The position numbers and the translations under genes were made by a program. The notes under the pieces are model-generated. The model saw nothing but the letters and a program-made list of their open reading frames with translations, was not told the origin of the DNA and searched no databases. A stretch of 7,057 nt of DNA from Hyphomicrobium sp. (GTDB lineage Bacteria > Pseudomonadota > Alphaproteobacteria > Rhizobiales > Hyphomicrobiaceae), in the NCBI GenBank assembly GCA_030598645.1, contig JAUVPN010000141.1:1-7057 (forward strand), given 5' to 3'. Positions 1 to 7,057 of the stretch are shown in pieces; position 1 is the stretch's first letter, and every line of letters starts with the position of its first letter.

Positions 1-1
1 A

Positions 2-889
<888 letters not shown>

Positions 890-987
890 GAAAGAAATAA
901 ACTATGGCCGACGCGAGACGCACGTCGCCATCCACGCTTGGAAAAAAGTGCTAGTTTGAACATCGAAAGCGCGCATGCCAACATTGT

Positions 988-992
988 AAAGG
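988..992 (+). promoter_or_regulatory. Ribosome binding site deciding the sulfotransferase start
   Basis: The purine run AAAGG ends nine bases before the ATG at 1002. The same frame has a TTG at 996, which would lie only three bases from this run, and an ATG at 1053 with no purine-rich sequence before it. A TAA at 987-989 closes the frame upstream. ATG 1002 is therefore the best start, though the site is a modest one. Confidence 0.45.
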
Positions 993-1001
993 TTTTTGCT
1001 G

Positions 1002-2246
1002 ATGCGACGATTGCCATCGGGAATCCGCCTTAGCCCACCGTTGCCGATCCAAATGTTCAACAAGGCGGGTCCACTTATCAAGGCGTTAGGCCTATGGCCG
1101 AGTCTGCAGCCGGAAAAGATGATCGCCGCGGCTGAGCGTAAGTGCAAGTTGTCGAAATGGCCCGCAGCACATCTACGAGCGCTACCAGCAAGAACGAGCG
1201 CATTTAACAACGACGCTAAGCTATCTTTGTTCGGTGCGCTTGCCGTCAAAGGGCAATTCATGCGCGGGCTAACAAACTCTTTGAGGTTTGAAAAATTCAT
1301 TGAAGAGCATCCAGACATTCGCGACGAGAAGATCACACGTCCACTGTTCGTCCTTGGTCTCCCACGTACGGGTACGACGTTGCTGCAGCGCCTGCTTTGT
1401 ATGCATGCCGGTGCCCGATATCTTCCGTTTTGGGAAGGCTATGCGCCATTGCCCAAAGTGTTGGGTACAGGTCAGGATGGCAGCGATGGCCGCATAGACG
1501 GCGCGAAACGTGCGCTCGCGCTCATGAAGTGGATCGCGCCCGACATGGACAAGATCCATCCCTTAGATGTCGCAGATCCCGAGGAGTGCTACCTCATCTT
1601 CAGGACCTATGTGCTGATGCCGCCGGGCTTCGATTTCTCCTATCTGCCCAGCTACTGGAGAGGGTTCAGCTCTCAAGACCACCTGGATGCCTACCGGCTG
1701 CACAAGCAGCAGCTGCAAAGTTATCAGTGGCTAAACCGGCGTGAGCACTGGGTACTGAAGTGTCCCAATCACCTCTCAGGATTGCAGCATTTGCTAAACG
1801 TCTATCCCGACGCACGTATCGTCTATACGCACCGCGATCCCGTAAAGGTCATTCCATCGCTATGCAGTTTGACGGCGGTAGCTTGGAGCATGATCTCCGA
1901 CGACGTGGATCTCGACGAAGTTGTGGAGTTCGCTATGGGCATGACGCAGCGCTGCCAGGAGGCAGGGGAGTCCGCGCTAAAGACCGTCCCAAAAAATCAG
2001 TTAATCCACGTTGAGTTTGACGAGCTTGTCGCAGACCCGGTCGCAACGGCGCTATCGATTTATGATCGTTTCGGGTATCGGCGCGACCCAGAGCTTGAAG
2101 CCAAGGCGTCGAAGTGGTTGCAAGAAAACCGCAGCGACAAGCACGGCACGCACACCTACGCCTTGAGCGATTTCGGTTTGGCTGAGGAGGATGTGCGTCA
2201 GCGGCTGAAGGGTCCGGAACTCGTGGCCGCGCACGCGTCATATTAA
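1002..2246 (+). CDS. Sulfotransferase family protein (PAPS-dependent type)
   Basis: This 414-residue protein probably moves a sulfuryl group from PAPS to an alcohol or amine acceptor; the acceptor is unknown. The 5'-phosphosulfate loop is GLPRTGTTLLQRLL, with PRTGTTLL at residues 121-128. A later block, WVLKCPNHL (about 250-258) followed by DARIVYTHRDPVKVIPSLCSL (in part) at about 270-290, fits the 3'-phosphate binding region: Arg278 and Ser286 are the expected PAPS contacts. Between them lies DPEECYLIF, typical of the Sulfotransfer_3 group found in actinobacteria and proteobacteria. The length suits that group. No signal peptide or membrane helix is visible, so the enzyme is probably cytosolic. 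It follows ligA by 112 bases on the same strand and could be read with it or from its own promoter; I found no convincing -35/-10 pair. TTG 996 and ATG 1053 are alternative starts. Its place beside ligA is not one I know as conserved. Confidence 0.88.
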   Translation: MRRLPSGIRLSPPLPIQMFNKAGPLIKALGLWPSLQPEKMIAAAERKCKLSKWPAAHLRALPARTSAFNNDAKLSLFGALAVKGQFMRGLTNSLRFEKFIEEHPDIRDEKITRPLFVLGLPRTGTTLLQRLLCMHAGARYLPFWEGYAPLPKVLGTGQDGSDGRIDGAKRALALMKWIAPDMDKIHPLDVADPEECYLIFRTYVLMPPGFDFSYLPSYWRGFSSQDHLDAYRLHKQQLQSYQWLNRREHWVLKCPNHLSGLQHLLNVYPDARIVYTHRDPVKVIPSLCSLTAVAWSMISDDVDLDEVVEFAMGMTQRCQEAGESALKTVPKNQLIHVEFDELVADPVATALSIYDRFGYRRDPELEAKASKWLQENRSDKHGTHTYALSDFGLAEEDVRQRLKGPELVAAHASY

Positions 2247-2273
2247 GTCGACTACTTTTCGCGTAATATCAGC

Positions 2274-4085
2274 TCAAAGCGGGGCCGTTGCCGCCTTCAA
2301 CCATGCGCGAGGCTCCGCGTCCAATTCCGGGCCAACTTTCTGCATGACGTGTCCATGGTAGGCGTTAAGCCACTTAATTTCTTCTGCGCTCAGTATGTCG
2401 CGGACGATGAGCCGGCGGTCGATGGGTGCTAGCGTTAGTGTCTCAAACCCCATCATCTCCCGGTCACCGCCGGTCATGGCCTGCGGCTCTGTTACCAGAA
2501 CCAAGTTCTCGATGCGAATGCCATACGCGCCTTCTTTGTAATAGCCAGGCTCGTTTGAGCAGATCATACCGGGCTCCAACACGGCCAAGCCTGCGCGCGA
2601 AATCGACTGCGGGCCCTCGTGTACCGAAAGGTAACTGCCGACGCCGTGGCCGGTACCATGGTCGTAGTCGAGGCCGTGTGCCCATAATGCGCGGCGCGCC
2701 AGGGAGTCGAGGTCGACGCCTCGGGTGCCTTTCGGAAAGAGGGCAGTTGCGATGGCGATGTGTCCCTGCAAGACGAGCGTGAACCGCATGCGCATCTCTT
2801 TGGTAGGTTTGCCGATGGCAACTGTACGCGTGATGTCTGTGGTTCCGTCCAGGTATTGGCCGCCGCTATCGATGAGGAACAGCTCTCCAGTCCTGAGCTT
2901 GCGGTTCGTCGCCTCGTTGACTCGGTAATGCACGATGGCGCCGTTGGAGCCGCTGCCGGAAATGGTGTCGAAGCTAATCTCGCGCAACTGGTTCGTCGCG
3001 CGACGTTCCGATTCCAGTTGGCGCACGGCCTCGATCTCGTCGACCTTGCCTGATGGCGCCTGTTGATCTAGCCAGGCGAGGAATCGCGTGACGGCGGCTC
3101 CGTCGCGTAGGTGTGCCGCTCGCGAACCCTCGATCTCCGCGGTGTTCTTCAAGGCCTTGGGGGCGAGGCAGGGATCGGCGGCTGCTGCGATGTGGCGTGC
3201 GCCGCCCAAGGAGCGGGCGAACCACCAAGCCGCAGTGTTCGGATCGAGGCGCACACGCTTATGGGCTTTGCGCAGCATCTTGAGGCGGTCGGTGAGCGCA
3301 CCTGGTAGGCTGAGTTTAGCAAAGGACAGATGCGCGCGCGCAGTGCGATCAAGTTTCTCTGGCGCGATAAATAGCTCGGGCTTGCCTTTTTGCGGGATGA
3401 TAGCGAAGGCTAGCGGCACAGGCGTGTGAGCGATATCTGAGCCACGAATGTTGAACGCCCAGGCGATCGAGTCGCTGAGTGTTAGAACCGCGGCATCGTT
3501 ACCGTCGGCTTTCAGATGCTTTTGTATATCGGCAATCTTATCCTGTGCCGAGCGGCCAGCCAACTTCAATTGGTGGACGGTTACGGGTTTTTTCGGTGGC
3601 TCAGGGCGATCTGGTCCCCAGAGACGATCGATAAAGTTGCGCGCGACTGGTTTGAGGGTGATGCGTACGGGCTTGAGTGCCGACTCTAGTCGGTCGATCT
3701 CAGCAACGGTCTGAAGCTTTGGATCGAAACCGATGATTTGATTGCGGGAGAGGTTATTGCTGAGCCATTCCGCGATGCGTCCCCGCGGCAGCTTCGAAAG
3801 CTCGAATATATCATTGTCGACTTCGGCGCGGGCCTGAACCGTGTAGCGGCCGTCAACGATTAGCACAGCGGTCCTTCTAGTAACGATCGCGAGCCCCGCC
3901 GAGCCTGAAAATCCCGTGAGCCATTTGAGGCGCTCTGCGCACAGCGGCACGTATTCACCCTGGTGCTCATCGGCGCGCGGAACGAGGTAGGCGCTTAATC
4001 CGGCCTGTACCATGAGTTTGCGCAGCTCCTTGATCCGCTGGGCGCTGGCACTGCGTTGGGTTGGAGCGGCGAATGTTTGGAACAT
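2274..4085 (-). CDS. pepP: Aminopeptidase P (Xaa-Pro aminopeptidase), peptidase family M24B, eukaryote-like long form
   Basis: The enzyme removes an N-terminal residue that precedes proline and is expected in the cytosol with two metal ions. The 603-residue protein has the three-part plan of the long form (human XPNPEP1-like): a creatinase N-domain at about 15-150 (VPRADEHQGEYVP, WLTGFSGSAG, VDGRYT), a second related domain at about 170-310 (IAWAFNIRGSDI), the M24 pita-bread domain at about 315-540 and a C-terminal tail ending near WLNAYH. All five metal ligands are present: Asp406 (LIDSGG), Asp417 (TTDITR), His480 (GTGHGVG), Glu512 (SNEPGYY) and Glu526 (GIRIEN). The proton-relay histidines His386 (IVHYR) and His489 (VHEGP) are also there, so it should be active. 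The ATG at 4085 has GGG four bases upstream, and the N-terminus MFQTF fits alphaproteobacterial relatives. It is the last gene of the leftward group, 89 bases after prmA. The symbol is by function; E. coli PepP is a shorter relative. Confidence 0.95.
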   Translation of the reverse strand: MFQTFAAPTQRSASAQRIKELRKLMVQAGLSAYLVPRADEHQGEYVPLCAERLKWLTGFSGSAGLAIVTRRTAVLIVDGRYTVQARAEVDNDIFELSKLPRGRIAEWLSNNLSRNQIIGFDPKLQTVAEIDRLESALKPVRITLKPVARNFIDRLWGPDRPEPPKKPVTVHQLKLAGRSAQDKIADIQKHLKADGNDAAVLTLSDSIAWAFNIRGSDIAHTPVPLAFAIIPQKGKPELFIAPEKLDRTARAHLSFAKLSLPGALTDRLKMLRKAHKRVRLDPNTAAWWFARSLGGARHIAAAADPCLAPKALKNTAEIEGSRAAHLRDGAAVTRFLAWLDQQAPSGKVDEIEAVRQLESERRATNQLREISFDTISGSGSNGAIVHYRVNEATNRKLRTGELFLIDSGGQYLDGTTDITRTVAIGKPTKEMRMRFTLVLQGHIAIATALFPKGTRGVDLDSLARRALWAHGLDYDHGTGHGVGSYLSVHEGPQSISRAGLAVLEPGMICSNEPGYYKEGAYGIRIENLVLVTEPQAMTGGDREMMGFETLTLAPIDRRLIVRDILSAEEIKWLNAYHGHVMQKVGPELDAEPRAWLKAATAPL

Positions 4086-4108
4086 GGAACCCTGTTTAGC
4101 GCGTCGGC

Positions 4109-4134
4109 GGGCACCGGAGAATCCTTCCGGGCCC
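4109..4134 (-). other. Stable hairpin in the prmA-aminopeptidase P spacer
   Basis: On the - strand GGGC-CCGGA pairs with TCCGG-T-GCCC across the seven-base loop AGGATTC. This gives nine base pairs, eight of them G-C, with one bulged T. Because the pairs are Watson-Crick, the structure can also form on the other strand. No run of U follows in the leftward direction, so it is not a standard intrinsic terminator. It could slow or partly stop transcription, mark an RNA processing site, or protect the 3' end of prmA message. The structure is read directly from the sequence; any role is inference. Confidence 0.5.
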
Positions 4135-4174
4135 CGCTATGGTCTTTGCGGTGAGGCGGCAATGTGCCTGTCAG

Positions 4175-5056
4175 TCAGCATCGCTTGATAAACGTCAACG
4201 TAGACCAGCCCTCAATGCGACGGTGCTCCTTAATGGCAAGCCCTCGCGCTCCATAAGTAGCTATAACACTTGCTGCCTCCGGGTTCAGTATGCCAGATAA
4301 CACAAGTATTCCACCACGGTGGAGCGCTCCGGTCACGTTGGACGCTAGCGCGCAGAGGGGCCCGGCTAGAATATTTGCGAGCACGAGATCGAAGGGTGCC
4401 GCACGTCGCAGCGATTGGTGGTGGAGTGCGTGGGCTCTGGTTGCAGCTATGCGCTGATTGACCCCATTAGCGCCCGTGTTCCGCACCGTGACGGCGACGG
4501 ACTCAGCGTCGTGATCAGTGGCGAAGATCACGGCTTTGGGCAGTGCCCGCGCTGCCGCGATCGCCAGAATGCCCGACCCGCAGCCAAGGTCGAGAACACG
4601 CTGAAAAGACCTCACTCGCGTCAGTCGATCGATGGCCAACAGGCAACCCAGCGTCGTCGCGTGGTGTGCGGTGCCGAATGCCTCGGCAGCATCTATTAGG
4701 ATTGTATTTGGCCCATTCGGGACACGGCCGCGGTCGTGACTACCGCGTATTACGAAACGGCCGGCGGTCACCGGTGGCAGAGCAGCTTGCGACATTGCCA
4801 CCCAATTGAGATCGGGTACCGAAACGATATCCAGCGGCGGAGCGGGCTGACCTAAGACGGACTCTAGTCTTGCTGCAAGCGCCGCAGCATTTGGCGGGAT
4901 CGCGTAATAGGCTTCAACACGCCAGCCGCCAGGACCGTCTTCGAACAATGTCAAGGCGCCGGGTGCGGGTTCTATTAGATCTTGGAGCGCGCCAAATACT
5001 GAGCGCGCGACGTCTTGTTGCACAGGGTCAATTGTGAGCTTCGAGCTAGGGAGCAT
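4175..5056 (-). CDS. prmA: Ribosomal protein L11 methyltransferase PrmA
   Basis: PrmA uses S-adenosylmethionine to methylate amino groups of ribosomal protein L11 in the cytosol. The 293-residue protein has an N-terminal substrate-recognition domain (about 1-100) and a class I methyltransferase domain. Visible marks are RFVIRGSHDRGRVP (100-113), EAFGTAHHATT (125-135), the SAM-binding motif DLGCGSG (156-162), the acidic ATDHD strand end (179-183), the catalytic-loop segment LVLANILAGPL (224-234) and the terminal IEGWSTLTF. Length and motif order are normal. One residue is odd: the usual FGTG reads FGTA, through a GCA codon at Ala130. The ATG at 5056 is the first possible start, because a TAG closes the frame two codons upstream, yet no Shine-Dalgarno sequence precedes it. 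Translation may depend on ribosomes finishing the DUF3754 gene, whose stop lies 35 bases upstream. It is the middle gene of the leftward group. Confidence 0.95.
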   Translation of the reverse strand: MLPSSKLTIDPVQQDVARSVFGALQDLIEPAPGALTLFEDGPGGWRVEAYYAIPPNAAALAARLESVLGQPAPPLDIVSVPDLNWVAMSQAALPPVTAGRFVIRGSHDRGRVPNGPNTILIDAAEAFGTAHHATTLGCLLAIDRLTRVRSFQRVLDLGCGSGILAIAAARALPKAVIFATDHDAESVAVTVRNTGANGVNQRIAATRAHALHHQSLRRAAPFDLVLANILAGPLCALASNVTGALHRGGILVLSGILNPEAASVIATYGARGLAIKEHRRIEGWSTLTFIKRC

Positions 5057-5091
5057 ATGCTAGGCAGTCATGAAAGTAGTGGTGCGCATGG

Positions 5092-6546
5092 TTAGAAGCC
5101 CTCTTCAGGTGGATTGCCCTCAAACTCAAGCCCCTCAGCGCTGACCGGCTCTGGTAGTTCGTCGAGGAAGGCATCCCACTTGCGGTCGATATGCTCGGCT
5201 GCGTCGCGCGGCGACAGCGTGAATAGCGTCCCATCGGATCGTTCAGTGACTATCCCGTCGGCAATGAGCCGTTGGAGCGCATCGGGGATGTCAAAATCCA
5301 CGCGCACGCCAAAGCTGGTAGAAAGGTATTGCTCGATGGCGACGTCGATGTTCGGCAGGTCCTGCCGACGCGAGGGTTCCTTGGCCAATACTGAGTAGAG
5401 CAGCATCTCCTCCTTGACATCTTCCTCGGCGGCGCGCGTCGCAAGCTTGAGCATGACCCCGCGATTGTCGGCCATGGCGTGGAAATAGAGGTTCTGCGCC
5501 ATAACCACCATGTAGCGTTGCTTCTGGTTCATGAACGCTAAGCCCTGACGGATCGCGATGCCGCCCAATCCGAAAATGGCACCGGCTGCAGCGATTGGGT
5601 TGGAGGCAAGCAGTGCGATCTTGCCGGCTGCGCCAAAAGCACCTATGCCCAGGCCGCCGCCCGCTGTCGCGCCCAGTCGCAGCTTGTCGAAAAGCCTGAA
5701 GCGGACCTTCGTATTTGGAAAGATCATTTCGAGATCGCTTCTAGGAATATTCTTAAAGAGCTTCATGTAAATGTTGGCGTCCTGCACCTCAGGCGGCAGT
5801 TTGGATCTTATGCGTTTTATGGCGCGCTCGGCCTCTTTGCGAGAAATCTTCTTTGCATGCATGACCTCGCGCACTCGCGTTTCGAACGGCTTCAGCTTGA
5901 ACAGGACAAACAGCCGCTGGAAAATGGGTATATCGAATTCTTCCTTCCGGTAGAACTTGTGCCACCTACGGCGCTGGTCGCGCTTGTTTGAAGCTCCGCG
6001 GTAAAAGAGGAGCAATTCCTCGAATGCATCGAGATCAACATGCAAGTCGAGATTGTAAGCTGAGTCACGCGTTAGAATTAGCTCAACGTCTGAAGGGTCA
6101 ATGCGTACGTAATTCGCTTGCTCGAGGATGCGAGCCATGCCCTCAAGAATACGCCTTTGCATGACCTGTCGTTCGGCGGGCGTGAACTTACGTGTCATCA
6201 AAAGATCGCTGTCCGGGCTGAACGGTTCGTAGGTTTCCTCCAACTCATGGAGCTCCGCGTTATATTGCTGTCGGCGCCAGTGATCGAGATAACGGAAGAA
6301 GCGACGAGCATCTCGCGACTGGCCCGAGGACCAAGCCATCGGGGCCGTCAGCCGATCTAGTAGCGCAAAACGCGTGACGGGAATGAAGCGCTCTCGCGGT
6401 GGTTCGTATTCTGGATTGAGCGCATCGAAGTCAGGCGTGGTCTCCGCGCCACCATTGGTCGCGGTAGTCTTCTCAACTTGCGGCTGTTCTATAAAAAGCG
6501 CCGAGGTTGTTTTCGGCGCGGCTTCTTGCGCATCTGCCGACGACAT
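5092..6546 (-). CDS. DUF3754 (TMEM143-like) family membrane-associated protein of unknown function
   Basis: A 484-residue protein of unknown function. The central part carries the DUF3754 signature: FDIPIFQRLFVLFKLKP (204-220), then IYMKLFKNIPRSDLEMIFPN (259-278) and VRFRLFDKLRLGA. A glycine- and alanine-rich hydrophobic stretch at about 291-338 looks like one or two membrane helices (GGLGIGAFGAAG; ASNPIAAAGAIFGLGGIAI). The first 55 residues are polar and low in complexity, probably disordered. The C-terminus (about 415-465, VDFDIPDALQRLIADGIV and DGTLFTLSP) could be a small winged-helix-like fold. No signal peptide is seen. Animal relatives (TMEM143) are reported as mitochondrial, so an inner-membrane location is plausible. 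The start ATG at 6546 has a strong AGGGGAG eight bases upstream. It is the first gene of the leftward group, 35 bases before prmA. Family assignment is from remembered motifs; no biochemical role can be given. Confidence 0.85.
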   Translation of the reverse strand: MSSADAQEAAPKTTSALFIEQPQVEKTTATNGGAETTPDFDALNPEYEPPRERFIPVTRFALLDRLTAPMAWSSGQSRDARRFFRYLDHWRRQQYNAELHELEETYEPFSPDSDLLMTRKFTPAERQVMQRRILEGMARILEQANYVRIDPSDVELILTRDSAYNLDLHVDLDAFEELLLFYRGASNKRDQRRRWHKFYRKEEFDIPIFQRLFVLFKLKPFETRVREVMHAKKISRKEAERAIKRIRSKLPPEVQDANIYMKLFKNIPRSDLEMIFPNTKVRFRLFDKLRLGATAGGGLGIGAFGAAGKIALLASNPIAAAGAIFGLGGIAIRQGLAFMNQKQRYMVVMAQNLYFHAMADNRGVMLKLATRAAEEDVKEEMLLYSVLAKEPSRRQDLPNIDVAIEQYLSTSFGVRVDFDIPDALQRLIADGIVTERSDGTLFTLSPRDAAEHIDRKWDAFLDELPEPVSAEGLEFEGNPPEEGF

Positions 6547-6554
6547 GGCTCACG

Positions 6555-6561
6555 CTCCCCT
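6555..6561 (-). promoter_or_regulatory. Strong Shine-Dalgarno site for the DUF3754 gene
   Basis: AGGGGAG lies eight bases before the ATG at 6546, which settles that start. This is much stronger than anything before prmA, suggesting that translation of the leftward group is loaded mainly at this first gene. Confidence 0.7.
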
Positions 6562-6842
6562 CAATTGTACGTAGCGTTTGGCAACCTATTTCCAGATGGT
6601 TCGTGCTTGGATAATCGCTGGTGCCCGTGTTTTTTTATGATCCAATTGCGTGGATTGTCGAGCCTATCGGGCACGTCGAGCAATTTTTTCCTGGTCGTCT
6701 CCAGCACTAGTTTGCAAACGTTGGCGGCGGGTTTTTGCGTCGACGAGTAAAACCCCTTTTATTCCAGTGCATAAGCTCAATGCGCGCCACGGTCGTGCCC
6801 TTCTTGGGCTCCAAACAAAGCTGTGCTTGCGTACCGTAATAC

Positions 6843-6849
6843 GAGGGGG
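6843..6849 (+). promoter_or_regulatory. Strong Shine-Dalgarno site for the secreted-protein gene
   Basis: GAGGGGG stands five bases before GTG 6855 and makes that GTG the clear start. The alternatives are TTG codons at 6885 and 6897, which would cut away most of the signal peptide. Confidence 0.7.
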
Positions 6850-6854
6850 TCCCG

Positions 6855-7057
6855 GTGCGTTGCGTCTTTTTACTAATAATCGCGTTGAGCGTTAGTTTGA
6901 CGGCAGGCAGTGTCGCTGAAGCCAGTGAGCAGCTTGTGATGCCCTTTGATTGTAGCGTCGAGCAGGGGCGGCTGAAGATTTCGCCCGCGACGGAGAAAAG
7001 CTATCCCATCATTGGGCCACGCGATGAGCAGATGCTCACGTCCTGTACGTTCTCGCC
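6855..7057 (+). CDS. Small secreted protein, conserved in Rhizobiales (3' end outside window)
   Basis: The frame is open from a TAA at 6837-6839 to the window end; 67 residues are visible and there is no stop yet. From GTG 6855 the N-terminus is a textbook signal peptide: Arg2, then the hydrophobic core VFLLIIALSVSL, then a signal peptidase I site AEA|S after Ala23. The mature part begins SEQLVMPFDCSVEQGRLKIS and continues with SYPIIGPRDEQMLTSC, with cysteines at 33 and 64 that could form a disulfide in the periplasm. The pattern of a short MPxxC segment, an SY-x-I-x-G-x-R segment and then a T-x-C segment recalls a conserved hypothetical protein of Bradyrhizobium and relatives. That link is from memory. 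No function is known to me. It is divergent from the DUF3754 gene and not part of that group. The start and export signal are well supported; the family is less sure. Confidence 0.75.
   Translation, partial: MRCVFLLIIALSVSLTAGSVAEASEQLVMPFDCSVEQGRLKISPATEKSYPIIGPRDEQMLTSCTFS

Larger units (their letters stand above)
6547..6854. other. Divergent intergenic region (308 bases)
   Basis: This spacer separates the leftward DUF3754 gene from the rightward secreted-protein gene, so promoters for both should lie here. It is more AT-rich than its surroundings and holds a T7 run at 6630-6636, a T6 run at 6683-6688, two CAATTG palindromes (6562-6567 and 6643-6648), a TACGTA palindrome (6568-6573) and a direct repeat GTCGAGC (6657-6663 and 6675-6681). 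On the - strand TACAAT, at the 6562-6569 CAATTG/TACGTA junction, resembles a -10 box but has no good -35 at 17 bases. I could not place a promoter with confidence. Open frames crossing it give basic, low-quality translations and look non-coding. No tRNA-like cloverleaf was seen. Confidence 0.6.

Noticed and set aside
904..954. A 16-residue open frame (ATG to TAG) just after ligA, preceded by a purine-rich stretch.
   Set aside because: It is too short to judge, has arginine- and serine-rich content like a chance frame, and I recognise no family. The preceding purines are A-rich and not a convincing binding site.
956..984. A possible promoter before the sulfotransferase, with TTGAAC as -35 and CAACAT 17 bases later.
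   Set aside because: The -10 match is only three of six and other spacings are no better.
6655..6688. Imperfect hairpin followed by six T residues, resembling a + strand terminator.
   Set aside because: The stem has several mismatches, and no + strand gene ends upstream that it could terminate.
6478..6895. Two + strand open frames crossing the divergent spacer.
   Set aside because: The translations are rich in Arg, Ser, Cys and Trp with no recognisable motif. One starts inside the antisense of the DUF3754 gene and the other overlaps the start of the secreted-protein gene.
6707..7057. A long open - strand frame antisense to the secreted-protein gene, ending near 6707.
   Set aside because: It has no good start with a binding site, whereas the + strand frame has a strong Shine-Dalgarno sequence, a signal peptide and a familiar mature sequence.

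Overview
The window looks like ordinary chromosome from an alphaproteobacterium, probably of the order Hyphomicrobiales (Rhizobiales). The clues are an eukaryote-like aminopeptidase P of about 600 residues, a PrmA whose N-terminal half reads like the rhizobial form, and a small exported protein at the right edge of a kind I remember from Bradyrhizobium and Rhodopseudomonas relatives. Base composition is moderately GC-rich. The order is an inference, and the genus cannot be read from this sequence.

Layout, left to right. The + strand holds the 3' part of ligA (NAD+-dependent DNA ligase: zinc finger, helix-hairpin-helix and BRCT domains), cut by the window edge. After a 112-base gap comes a complete PAPS-type sulfotransferase, also on +. 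It meets the next gene tail to tail, with only 27 bases between the stop codons. The - strand then holds three genes that read leftward in the order DUF3754/TMEM143-family protein, prmA, aminopeptidase P. Their gaps are 35 and 89 bases, so they probably form one operon. The 89-base gap contains a strong hairpin without a U-tract. A 308-base divergent intergenic region follows. At the right edge begins a + strand gene for a small secreted protein with a clear Shine-Dalgarno sequence and signal peptide, cut off by the window end.

Functionally, ligA and prmA serve DNA replication/repair and ribosome modification, and aminopeptidase P serves peptide turnover. The sulfotransferase is the most accessory-looking gene; its acceptor cannot be told from sequence. 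The DUF3754 protein is the least understood complete gene. I see no mobile element, CRISPR array, tRNA, rRNA or clear sign of recent gene transfer, and no evidence of a new multi-gene system. The points most worth a second look are the DUF3754-prmA-aminopeptidase P linkage, the hairpin inside that operon, the sulfotransferase beside ligA, and the edge gene, which is easily missed because it has no stop in the window.
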